DNA of 64,000 bases from DATFKA01 sp035268885 (GTDB taxonomy: Bacteria > Bacteroidota > Bacteroidia > Chitinophagales > Saprospiraceae): NCBI GenBank assembly GCA_035268885.1, contig DATFKA010000124.1, forward strand, positions 11,060 through 75,059. Reading direction: 5' to 3'. The notes beneath the pieces are model-generated. The model did no database searches and was not told where the DNA came from. It worked only from the letters and a program-made list of their open reading frames with translations. Made by a program: the position numbers and the translations under genes. Position 1 is the stretch's first letter. Each line of letters starts with the position of its first letter. Below are positions 53,964 through 63,105 of the stretch, piece by piece.

Positions 53964-56900
53964 ATGAAAAAGTTTTTACTTTTTTACATCCTTGCTGTGC
54001 TCCAAACCATGAGTTTTGGTCAGTCCTTTTCGCTACAGATCATCAATAACTCAACTTCCGGAGCACCCCAAAATTTATTTCCCGTAGATATCTATATCAA
54101 TGACAGCCTTTACACTACGGCCAATTCTGTTAATTACAAATCAGCGACCGCCCTGCTGAGTATTCCCCTCAAAGAAACCACTCGAATCGCCATCGCCACT
54201 GCTCCAAGTGATTCGGCGGGACAGGCTTTTGCTGTGTATAATTTAAGCCAGTTTGAAGCCAATAGAAACTATATTGTTGTATTAAATGGTGGTTTTGGAA
54301 ATACCCAGCATCCCTTTCGCCTGGAACTAGCAGCGGGTATCACCAACTTTCCGCTGGCAGAGGACAGACTGCAGATTCGTCCTTTTAATGGACTGGGTAA
54401 TTTCCAGACCGCAAAGTTTGAAATACAAGCAAGCGGGCAGACCGCAGCGGTTTTAAATCCGGGGCAATTTAGCAGTTTTAAAGCGCTTTCTCCCGGCCGA
54501 CAGATTCTGAACTTTTTTGTCGGTGGAGATCCTGCCCCTTTGCGTTTTAGTTTAGACCTTCCCGATGCGGATAGCTTAGCCTATACTTTGCTCAGTACCG
54601 GTCTGGTGGAGGGCTTCCCTTTTCCCGGTTTGTACGCAGTGGCTACCGACGGTACAGTTGTCCCGGGAGTTTTACTTAATCTTCCCGATTTGGTGATCAA
54701 TGAAATAGACTACGAGCAGCCAGGTACGGATGATGAAGAATTTATTGAATTAAAAAATACGGGTAACGCTGCTATCTCCCTAGACGGACTCTCCCTGGTC
54801 TTGTACAATGGTTCGGTTGGCAATAGTTATCAGGAAATTGAATTGCCAGCAATAGACCTGCCTGCCGAAGCTTATTTTGTAATCTGTTTTGGCGGAAGCG
54901 TAGCCAATTGTGACCTACAAGTAGAGGGAAGTATTCAAAATGGCGGAACCGATCCGGACGCCGTATTGCTGATGCAAGAGGAAGTCATAATTGATGCCGT
55001 AAGCTACGAGGGTACGCTGGTCTCTATTACGGAGGGAAGTAGTGTGAATTTGGCAGATTCTGAAGAGGAAAACAAATCCATCAGCCGTCTGCCCGATGGT
55101 GTGGATCAACACAATAATGACTTAGATTTTGCCCTGGTTTGCAGTACTCCGGGAACGATCAACTTACCCAACAGCTCCTGTTTTTTACCCAGCTCTCAGG
55201 ATAGCACCCTGGTACAGGTGATTAATGATTACGAGGGGCCTGAACAGTTACGCCTCCTGATTGGAGATCGTGATCTGGGACTTTTAAATTACCAATCTGC
55301 CAGCGCCTTTGTAAAGGTGCCTGCGGAAGTACTGCGAGATGTTACAGTATTAAATAATTCCGAAAATACCATTACCACTCTCCTGGATACCAGTCTAAGT
55401 TTCAGTACCGATAGCATTTACACTTTTGTTGTTGAGGGGACACAGGCAGTAGATATGAGCTTAGAAATTAATCCATTGGCAAGAGCTGCTGCCCGGGCAC
55501 CTTTTGCGACAGACTTTAATTTCTACCACGGTCTTCCCAATCAGGAGGAATTGGATGTTCTGATTAAACGGGTCGGTTTTGCTGCCCGTGAATTGTCTTC
55601 TTTCGCTTATTCAGCCTATAATAGTGCCTTACCAGGAATATATTTACTGGATATCATTAACCATCAGGATGGAGAAGTGATAGCTACCTTCGAGCTAGAT
55701 ATGCGTGCGACGGGAGGAGGCGCCCGGACTATTCTTATTTCCAGGTCGGTGGATCAAGCTAGCGGAATAGAGCTTTACAGTTTTGACCGATTGGGTAACC
55801 GCATAACCTTACCGCTGGTGGAATTTGCTGAGGTTCAACTGATTCAGAATATTCCCAATATCGAGGTCGACGTATATATCGATGATGTGTTATTTGCGGA
55901 TAATGTAAACTATCGTTCGGCTACTCCCTTTCTAGAAATACGGGCCAATAAAAGTTTGTCATTGGAAATAAAAGGGGCGGAAAGTACCCCTTCGGATCCT
56001 CCTATCCTGGATTTTGATGATATTCGTTTCGATGCACTGAGTTCTTCCTTACTCGTACTTGGGGGAGATGGTACGGAAAGTAGTCCCGTTGATCTGTTTA
56101 TCCTCAAAAATGTATTGCAAGAATCAACTGATCCAGAACAATTGACCCTAGCTTATTTTCACGGTGGTACGGATATAGACCCCATTTCTTTTCTGGGAGA
56201 GCAATTTGAACCGCTGGCCATCGGCCTTGACTTTGGTCGGTTTGCGGATTACACGACTTTCGAAGGGGATGATTTGGTCTTTGCCGTTCGGGAGTCGGAT
56301 ACTGGACGGAATTTAGGTTTTTATGGATCCGATTTATCCTTTAAAAAAGGACAGGCGGGTTTGGTTTTTTCTTCAGGAGTCTTAGAAGATTCTCAAACTT
56401 TTGGCCTCTTTGTGGCTTTTGCTGATGGTAGTGTGGTGCCTCTGCAGTCTCGCGCCTACACTCGACTCCAACTGGTAAATAATGCCCCGGATACGAATAT
56501 CTACAATATATTATTTAATGGCAGGCCTCTGGCGGAAGGCCTTGCTTTTCGGGAAGCAACACCTTATCTGAATATACCCGCCGGGATAGCAGGAAGTCTG
56601 CAACTTAGCCAAGAACAATCAACGGGTGATAGCTTATTGACCTTGCGGAATGATTTTACTTTTTTAGATAGCCTCACTTACCAACTTTTCCTAGGCGGCC
56701 TTTCTTCGGATCCCAGCAATCCTTTGCAATTCGCTATTAATGATCAGGCGAAGGAAAATACCGGCCTTGACTTTGGCTTGGATATTACGGTACATAACGG
56801 CATCTTTTCTTTTGGGCCACAGAATTGGTCTAGCGAAGGGGGAATTGTACTGGCAGGGTCCCTGTCTTTTGGAGCATTTATGAGTACTCCGGGCTTATCA

Positions 56901-58004
56901 CCTACTCAACAGCTGATCCGCATATCAGAACAGGGAACTAACCGAAGTTTAGGGGTTTTTGAAGCTAGCCTGGATCAAATTACGCCTGGTACGGCACTAA
57001 CGCTATTTACTTCCGGTTTGAGAAATACTACTTTTGGAACAGGCTTGTACGCCGTACTGCCAGATGGCAGGATCTTATCCTTCGCCAGTACTGCTTTCGC
57101 TAAATGGCAATTGGTAAATAATATTAATGAGACTTTTGACCTGTACCTAGATGGAGAATTATTAGTGTCGGGGCTGGATTATCGCTCCGCTATTCCTTTT
57201 CAGACCATAAAAGCCGGTGTGGAATATGATTTGGCTCTGGTGCCCGCGGGTGCCGATTTAGTCCAGCAAAACGGGAGACGACTTTCCTTTACCGCTCAGC
57301 CGGAAGAAGTACTTTCTGTTTTTGCTGCCGGTGAGGAGCTCGAAAATGGGTTATTTCTTAATCGGGAGGCCGCCGATAACGCCGGAGGAGAGAATAAGTT
57401 TGTTTTTAATTTTTTCCAGGGAAGTTCCACGGAGGGTGCGCTAGACCTGATTATTCAGAATTTCACAAGGCTTTATCGGGAGGTGCCCTTTGGTGAGTTT
57501 ACTGACTATACCTTGATTGAACCTTTGTCTTCCGACCCTATGGTTATTTTTGAGGTAGCTAGATCATCTGACGAAGAAGTCATCGGTGTGTATGATGCCG
57601 ACTTTTTACCCTTTAGTAATCAGGCTATGACTATCTTTACCAGTGGAGTGGTAGGGGAGGATTTTGCACTATGGGCAGCTCTTCCCGATGGGATGACTTT
57701 CCCCTTTTCCATCATCACCGATCTGTCCACAAAAGCATTACCAGCGTTAGCGATAGAAGTATTTCCCAACCCCGTTGTGACAAGGCTTAATTTACGGTTG
57801 GAACTAGCAGAGAGCAAGCAGCTGTCTTATTCTCTGTCCGACCTTAATGGAAAGATACTTTTACAAAAAATAAAGATTCCTCTACCGAAAGGAATTTATC
57901 AGGAGGAAATGGACCTGGGACAACTGCCCGCTGGGGTTTATCTGTTAAGGGTAAGCTGCGATGACCAGCAGGCTACTATCCCAGTAGCCGTCCAACGGCC
58001 CTAA
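53964..58004 (+). CDS. Large T9SS-exported protein with DUF4397 repeats and a lamin-tail domain
   Basis: A 1346-residue protein with a signal peptide cut after M-S-F-G-Q. Several copies of the DUF4397 unit occur (pattern V-D-I-Y-I-D-x-x-L, then N-Y-R-S-A-T-P-F/L, about 200-250 residues apart). One lamin-tail domain lies between them (about residues 242-380, starting L-V-I-N-E-I-D-Y). The C-terminal 85 residues are a T9SS type A sorting domain (V-F-P-N-P-V...L-P-A-G-V-Y-L-L). It is probably a cell-surface or secreted structural protein. No enzymatic motif was seen. The start is ATG 53964, not TTG 53934, which borders the mobile element. Confidence 0.9.
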   Translation: MKKFLLFYILAVLQTMSFGQSFSLQIINNSTSGAPQNLFPVDIYINDSLYTTANSVNYKSATALLSIPLKETTRIAIATAPSDSAGQAFAVYNLSQFEANRNYIVVLNGGFGNTQHPFRLELAAGITNFPLAEDRLQIRPFNGLGNFQTAKFEIQASGQTAAVLNPGQFSSFKALSPGRQILNFFVGGDPAPLRFSLDLPDADSLAYTLLSTGLVEGFPFPGLYAVATDGTVVPGVLLNLPDLVINEIDYEQPGTDDEEFIELKNTGNAAISLDGLSLVLYNGSVGNSYQEIELPAIDLPAEAYFVICFGGSVANCDLQVEGSIQNGGTDPDAVLLMQEEVIIDAVSYEGTLVSITEGSSVNLADSEEENKSISRLPDGVDQHNNDLDFALVCSTPGTINLPNSSCFLPSSQDSTLVQVINDYEGPEQLRLLIGDRDLGLLNYQSASAFVKVPAEVLRDVTVLNNSENTITTLLDTSLSFSTDSIYTFVVEGTQAVDMSLEINPLARAAARAPFATDFNFYHGLPNQEELDVLIKRVGFAARELSSFAYSAYNSALPGIYLLDIINHQDGEVIATFELDMRATGGGARTILISRSVDQASGIELYSFDRLGNRITLPLVEFAEVQLIQNIPNIEVDVYIDDVLFADNVNYRSATPFLEIRANKSLSLEIKGAESTPSDPPILDFDDIRFDALSSSLLVLGGDGTESSPVDLFILKNVLQESTDPEQLTLAYFHGGTDIDPISFLGEQFEPLAIGLDFGRFADYTTFEGDDLVFAVRESDTGRNLGFYGSDLSFKKGQAGLVFSSGVLEDSQTFGLFVAFADGSVVPLQSRAYTRLQLVNNAPDTNIYNILFNGRPLAEGLAFREATPYLNIPAGIAGSLQLSQEQSTGDSLLTLRNDFTFLDSLTYQLFLGGLSSDPSNPLQFAINDQAKENTGLDFGLDITVHNGIFSFGPQNWSSEGGIVLAGSLSFGAFMSTPGLSPTQQLIRISEQGTNRSLGVFEASLDQITPGTALTLFTSGLRNTTFGTGLYAVLPDGRILSFASTAFAKWQLVNNINETFDLYLDGELLVSGLDYRSAIPFQTIKAGVEYDLALVPAGADLVQQNGRRLSFTAQPEEVLSVFAAGEELENGLFLNREAADNAGGENKFVFNFFQGSSTEGALDLIIQNFTRLYREVPFGEFTDYTLIEPLSSDPMVIFEVARSSDEEVIGVYDADFLPFSNQAMTIFTSGVVGEDFALWAALPDGMTFPFSIITDLSTKALPALAIEVFPNPVVTRLNLRLELAESKQLSYSLSDLNGKILLQKIKIPLPKGIYQEEMDLGQLPAGVYLLRVSCDDQQATIPVAVQRP

Positions 58005-58217
58005 TGGAGTGCGTATTGGCTGGCTCGGGCTATTTAGATAAGATTATTGGCTTTCACTGGTATAAGGCGGGTGGAAATTGTACCTTTTACCTTTTGATTT
58101 AGTCATTAGTTTTATAAATTGCATGTCACAGTTATCTCATTAGTACTTATCATAAGCATCCAGACCTGTTGGGACAGAAGAATATATTTTCCGCACGAAG
58201 CGATAAAAAAATAATGA

Positions 58218-60857
58218 ATGGCGGATTTATTAAATCCACAAGAGAACGCGTATAAATTCAAGGAGCTAAAGGTATATGCCTCCACCGAATGGCTAGCGGA
58301 TAATAAAAAGAAGTATCGGCAGGTATTTGATCGGTATGATACTACCTATATTTATGCCGAGCTTTCCTTCTATAATAAATACTTTGATCAGGAAGATTGG
58401 GAAATTAACGTGGAGCTGAAATGCTTTTCTCTAAAAAAGACAAGAAAAGAAATCTGTTCTTTGCCACTCACTAAAAAGGTCAGTAAGTATGATAATGTGG
58501 TGCATATCCGTGAGGGTTGGGGGAATAAGACCCGCGGTGCCTTTTGGAAAAAAGGGACTTATTACTGGGAAGCCTGGATTGAAGGAGAGAAAGTAGGGAC
58601 CAAATATTTTTATATCGAGGATGCCTTTAAGGATGCTTTTCCGGATGAAAATCCTTACATCGAAGTGCAGTCTTTGCGACTGTACGAAGGTCCCTACGAC
58701 GATGTTCAGGAAGAAGACAGAGTCTATTACAAGGCCTTTGATAGTAGTGAAACGCGTTATATCTACGCTGAGATCATTCTCAAGAACCACAATATTACCA
58801 AATCCTGGCAATGTGAATTGTTTACCAAATTTTACAATGATGCCAGAGAACTAAAGGGGCAGGTGGTTCGGCTACATCGAGTAGACAAAAAAGACGAATT
58901 AATTAAAATAACCGCCGGTTGGGGCTCAAATGTAAAGGGCTCCTGGCGGGAAGATAAATACACCGCTGAAATCGTTTTCCTGGATCGCTTGTTTGCGGTA
59001 ATTCCCTTTGATGTGGAAGAACAATTCGAAGAAGGAGTCCCCGCCGTTACGCTACCCGATAAGCAAGCGCCCCTGATTCTTACACCAGTAGAAGATGACA
59101 CCCGTACCTTTGAAGAGGTCATGGAAAAACTGAAAGCGCTGATTGGCCTGAAAGGAATTAAGAAGCAGGTGGCTGATCACGCCCGTTATATTCAATTCTT
59201 ACAGCTTCGTAAGGAAAAAGGTTTCGAAGAAAAGGAATCGATTAACGTGCATTCCGTTTTTATTGGTAACCCTGGGACGGGTAAAACAACCGTTGCCACC
59301 ATGATGGGGCTATTATACAAAAAGATGGGACTGCTTTCAAAGGGGCACGTTCACGAGGTAGACCGGGTTGATTTGGTAGGCGAATACATCGGTCAGACGG
59401 CACCAAAAGTTAAAGAGGCCATTGAAAAGGCGCGCGGTGGTGTACTTTTTATCGATGAGGCTTATGCCTTGGCACGGTCCAACGAAGACTCTAAGGATTT
59501 TGGTCGCGAAGTGATCGAAATCCTGGTGAAAGAAATGTCTAATGGCCAGGGGGATTTAGCGGTAATTGTGGCTGGATATCCAAAGGAGATGAAGCAGTTT
59601 CTGGACTCTAATCCCGGACTGAAATCTCGTTTCAAATTATACTTTGAATTTTCGGACTATTTACCCCAGGAGTTATCACAAATTGCGGAATACGCCTGTG
59701 AGCAAAAAGGAGTGAAGCTGAAGCCGGCAGCAAAAATAGAAATCGACGAAGTGATTATCGATGCTTATCGCAAAAGGGATCGATCCTTTGGTAATGCTCG
59801 TTTTGTTTTTGATCTGATTGAAAAAGCAAAAATAAATCTTGGACTCCGCGTAATGAATATGCCGGAGCCCCAAGCGGTTGAATTGGAGAAGATGGAGCTG
59901 ATCGAAGCCCGGGACGTCATTAACATTAAAGACCGGACCAAGCGGGAGCTGCCCAATATTCCCGTCGATGAGCAACTCCTTAAAGAATCGCTGGATGAAC
60001 TCAATCAATTGATTGGGATGCGGGGTGTCAAGGCACAAATCAACGAGTTGGTACGATTGGTTCGCTTTTACCGGGAAACCGGGCGTGATGTACTTAATAG
60101 CTTTTTCCTGCACACCGTATTTATTGGTAATCCGGGAACCGGGAAGACTACCGTTGCTCGGATACTGACCAAGATTTATAAGGCACTGGGCGTATTGGAG
60201 AGAGGACATATGGTCGAAACCGATCGGCAGGGTCTGGTCGCCGGTTACGTTGGGCAGACCGCGATTAAGACGACCGAACGCATCGAAGAAGCCCTGGGCG
60301 GCGTACTCTTCATCGACGAAGCTTATGCACTGACTGGTCGGATGAGTGGTGCACAGGGTGATTTTGGTGACGAAGCCATCCAGACCCTACTAAAAAGGAT
60401 GGAAGATAATCGCGGGGAGTTTTTCGTTTTTGTTGCGGGTTATCCGGACAATATGGAGAATTTTATTAAGGCCAACCCGGGACTAAGTTCCCGCTTTGAT
60501 AAGATCCTGAAGTTCGAAGATTACGATCCGGAGGAATTACTGCAGATTGCGATGCTGATGTTTGAAGACCGGGGGGTTATTCCCACACCCGAAGCCAGTA
60601 CTCATCTCAAGAATTACCTGGAGTTCCAGTACGAATACCGCGACAAGTTTTTTGGAAATGCTCGTACGGTGCGGAATATTGTGACCGAAGCCATTAAAAA
60701 TCAGAATTTGAGACTGGCTGCTTTGCCTTATGATGATCGCAAGGATACTCCCAATAATATCCTGACTATTGAGGACGTACAGAACTTCAAATCGGATACC
60801 AGCACCTTTGAATTTAGTAATAAAAAGACGATTGGTTTTCGCAAGCGGGGGAATTAA
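58218..60857 (+). CDS. Double CbbX/SpoVK-type AAA+ ATPase with duplicated N-terminal domain
   Basis: An 879-residue protein. Two similar beta-rich domains at the N-terminus (about residues 13-130 and 148-275) both contain a Tyr-rich strand with Y-I-Y-A-E, then G-W-G followed by a Gly/Lys/Trp loop. Two CbbX-type AAA domains follow. Each has G-N-P-G-T-G-K-T-T (near 350 and 637), G-Q-T-A-x-K, G-G-V-L-F-I-D-E-A-Y-A-L and V-A-G-Y-P with N-P-G-L-x-S-R-F. CbbX proteins remodel Rubisco, SpoVK acts in sporulation; neither context applies here, so the client is unknown. It is 9 bp upstream of the DUF2254 gene. Confidence 0.88.
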   Translation: MADLLNPQENAYKFKELKVYASTEWLADNKKKYRQVFDRYDTTYIYAELSFYNKYFDQEDWEINVELKCFSLKKTRKEICSLPLTKKVSKYDNVVHIREGWGNKTRGAFWKKGTYYWEAWIEGEKVGTKYFYIEDAFKDAFPDENPYIEVQSLRLYEGPYDDVQEEDRVYYKAFDSSETRYIYAEIILKNHNITKSWQCELFTKFYNDARELKGQVVRLHRVDKKDELIKITAGWGSNVKGSWREDKYTAEIVFLDRLFAVIPFDVEEQFEEGVPAVTLPDKQAPLILTPVEDDTRTFEEVMEKLKALIGLKGIKKQVADHARYIQFLQLRKEKGFEEKESINVHSVFIGNPGTGKTTVATMMGLLYKKMGLLSKGHVHEVDRVDLVGEYIGQTAPKVKEAIEKARGGVLFIDEAYALARSNEDSKDFGREVIEILVKEMSNGQGDLAVIVAGYPKEMKQFLDSNPGLKSRFKLYFEFSDYLPQELSQIAEYACEQKGVKLKPAAKIEIDEVIIDAYRKRDRSFGNARFVFDLIEKAKINLGLRVMNMPEPQAVELEKMELIEARDVINIKDRTKRELPNIPVDEQLLKESLDELNQLIGMRGVKAQINELVRLVRFYRETGRDVLNSFFLHTVFIGNPGTGKTTVARILTKIYKALGVLERGHMVETDRQGLVAGYVGQTAIKTTERIEEALGGVLFIDEAYALTGRMSGAQGDFGDEAIQTLLKRMEDNRGEFFVFVAGYPDNMENFIKANPGLSSRFDKILKFEDYDPEELLQIAMLMFEDRGVIPTPEASTHLKNYLEFQYEYRDKFFGNARTVRNIVTEAIKNQNLRLAALPYDDRKDTPNNILTIEDVQNFKSDTSTFEFSNKKTIGFRKRGN

Positions 60858-60866
60858 GTAGCTGTT

Positions 60867-62186
60867 ATGAAGAAATTCCTATTTTACTGGGAAGAATTGA
60901 AATCAACCTTTTGGTTTATTCCCTCCGTACTCATTTTCTTTTCGATCATTCTGGCGTTTGCCTTTTTGTTCCTGGATAGCCGCTACCAGATAGCCCCCAG
61001 TGGTTTACTACCATACGTTTTCGGCACTGATGTAAATTCTACGCGAAGTGTGCTTTCCACTATTTCCGGCGCAATGATCAGCGTGGCGGGGACTACTTTT
61101 TCAATTACGCTGGTTGCCTTAACGCTGACTTCCAGTCAGTTTGGTTCCCGCTTGATTAAGAACTTCATGTACGTACGTCTCAACCAGGTTGTTTTGGGGG
61201 CTTACGTCGCCACCTACCTGTACTGTTTGCTGGTCATTAATGCGATCAAGGACGCAAATGGAAACGCATTTATCCCTACGATTTCTATTTTATTCGCTCT
61301 AATATTGGCCATCGTCAATATTCTTTTATTGATTGTTTTTATTCATCACATTGCCACTAGTATTCAGGCCAACAAGGTCATTTTGGACGTCACGGAAGCG
61401 CTCACCAAAAACACAAAATCCTTATTTCCTGAGAAAATTGGAGAAAGGGTCGGGCAGAAAAAAGACCGGTCCTACGATCCGGTCCAGGAAAAAAGCACCT
61501 ATTCTTTTGAATATGATTTATTCTCAACCGAAATGGGATACCTGCAGTATCTGGATAGCGATGCGCTACTCAAACAAATTGCTAATCTTGGCGGCCTGGT
61601 AGCACTTAAAATAAGACCTGGCGATTTTGTTGTAAGCGGGATGCTGATTGGAACTCTACACACAAAAGAGGACATTGAAGAGGGGACGGAAAACCAAATT
61701 TTAAATCATTTGATCTTCGGTAGTACCAGATTACATCAGCAGGATATTGAATTTTCCTTAAATCAGCTGGTAGAAATTGCCGTTCGTGCCTTGTCTCCGG
61801 GTATTAACGACCCCTTTACTGCCAATATGTGTATTGACAATCTGACGGCCACGGTAAGTAATTTGGCACAAGTTAAATTCCCTTCCCCCTACCGGGCGGA
61901 TGAGGAAGAGCAACTTCGCTTAATCGTACCTGCGGTCAACTTTGAAGGAATAGTAGAGGTGGCTTTTTCTTCCATACGGCAGTACGCAGGTGGAAATACG
62001 CCGGTAATTTATAGATTGATGAAGGCATTTACAACGATTGATCAATTCGTTTTGCTGGACGCCCATCGTCATGTTTTGCAAAGGCATGCACAGATGGTAT
62101 GGCAGGTAGGAGAACAGCATATAGATCAGGAAAATGATCTACAGATACTCAAGAAAATCGCAAAACCCCTAATTGGCGATGGGTAG
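60867..62186 (+). CDS. DUF2254 membrane protein
   Basis: A 439-residue DUF2254 protein with four membrane helices (about residues 15-40, 65-90, 105-128 and 135-160) and a large soluble C-terminal part. The block with I-S-G-A-M-I-S-V-A-G-T-T-F-S-I-T and S-S-Q-F-G-S-R-L and the C-terminal A-L-S-P-G-I-N-D-P-F-T-A are typical. Function is unknown. Translation probably follows the AAA+ gene on the same mRNA. It is convergent with the methyltransferase gene, 2 bp apart. Confidence 0.88.
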   Translation: MKKFLFYWEELKSTFWFIPSVLIFFSIILAFAFLFLDSRYQIAPSGLLPYVFGTDVNSTRSVLSTISGAMISVAGTTFSITLVALTLTSSQFGSRLIKNFMYVRLNQVVLGAYVATYLYCLLVINAIKDANGNAFIPTISILFALILAIVNILLLIVFIHHIATSIQANKVILDVTEALTKNTKSLFPEKIGERVGQKKDRSYDPVQEKSTYSFEYDLFSTEMGYLQYLDSDALLKQIANLGGLVALKIRPGDFVVSGMLIGTLHTKEDIEEGTENQILNHLIFGSTRLHQQDIEFSLNQLVEIAVRALSPGINDPFTANMCIDNLTATVSNLAQVKFPSPYRADEEEQLRLIVPAVNFEGIVEVAFSSIRQYAGGNTPVIYRLMKAFTTIDQFVLLDAHRHVLQRHAQMVWQVGEQHIDQENDLQILKKIAKPLIGDG

Positions 62187-62188
62187 GC

Positions 62189-62953
62189 TCACCTGAAAAC
62201 GCCGAGTCGCCAGGGTTTTTGTCGGGCTGAAACGAGGCAGTAATCTCTTTTTGGGCCAAGTGTCGAATCAAAAAATAAAAATCCCAAATCAAAAAGATCA
62301 ATACTCAGGCGGGTTTGAGCTTGTTTTTTTAGCTCCTCCCAAACAGACAGCCTTTTTGGAGAGTGGTAAATTCCTTCCAGTACGACAACCGTCTTTTCGT
62401 TGATTACTGGGCGCAACTTTTCGATCAACTGCATTTGCTGATCCGCGGGGTATTGGATTGAGACAAAGAGAAAATCTACCTGCTGTATATCCGGTATGAT
62501 CCAGGATAGGAGAGAAAGAATTTCGCCCTGCTGAAGCGCTACGTTGGGCAGCCCCAACTCCTCAATCTGCTTTTTGGCGACAGCCGCCTGTTCTTCTTGC
62601 GCCTCCAGACTAAATAGATCGCCACTTAGCATGGCCGTGGCCTGATAGATGGTCGATAAACCATCTCCGGCCCCTATTTCGAGGGCAATATCGGGTTTGA
62701 AATGATGGACGGCTCTGAATAACCTTTTTCCCGTAAGGGGAGGTATGGAGTACGCTTTACGCCCGCTCGACCTGGCTTCTTGATAGAGTAACTGACCCAG
62801 TGGGAAAATATAAAAGTTGCGCTTGTCTTCAACAATATACTTACAAAAATCGTAGACAAAAGGACTATCGATGTCATGGATGGTCTTTGCCTTGCGGAAA
62901 AAACGGAATCGTTTTTTTATCGTAAAATTCTGACGCGGGTAGGCGAAAATCAT
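62189..62953 (-). CDS. Class I SAM-dependent methyltransferase
   Basis: A 254-residue protein with the Rossmann motif A-L-E-I-G-A-G-D-G-L-S-T, an acidic ribose-binding strand (L-F-S-L-E-A) and a VDFLFV strand, near the O-methyltransferase 3 group. The N-terminal I-H-D-I-D-S-P-F-V-Y-D-F segment is common in Bacteroidota homologues. The acceptor is unknown. Confidence 0.8.
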   Translation of the reverse strand: MIFAYPRQNFTIKKRFRFFRKAKTIHDIDSPFVYDFCKYIVEDKRNFYIFPLGQLLYQEARSSGRKAYSIPPLTGKRLFRAVHHFKPDIALEIGAGDGLSTIYQATAMLSGDLFSLEAQEEQAAVAKKQIEELGLPNVALQQGEILSLLSWIIPDIQQVDFLFVSIQYPADQQMQLIEKLRPVINEKTVVVLEGIYHSPKRLSVWEELKKQAQTRLSIDLFDLGFLFFDSTLGPKRDYCLVSARQKPWRLGVFR

Positions 62954-63105
62954 CGAATGGATCGTTAGTTTAATTGCTATTCAGACTATCTTAGTCGATT
63001 ATTAACTATAAATAACAGTTATCTCCGAAATAAATCAAGATTTTTAGGGTTTATCCTGGTACGATTTTAGATGTCTACAAAATAATTCAAATAAAAAAGA
63101 TAAAA

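Noticed and set aside
59676..60209. 177-codon frame antisense to the double CbbX-like ATPase gene
   Set aside because: It lies opposite the second AAA domain, which has complete conserved motifs.
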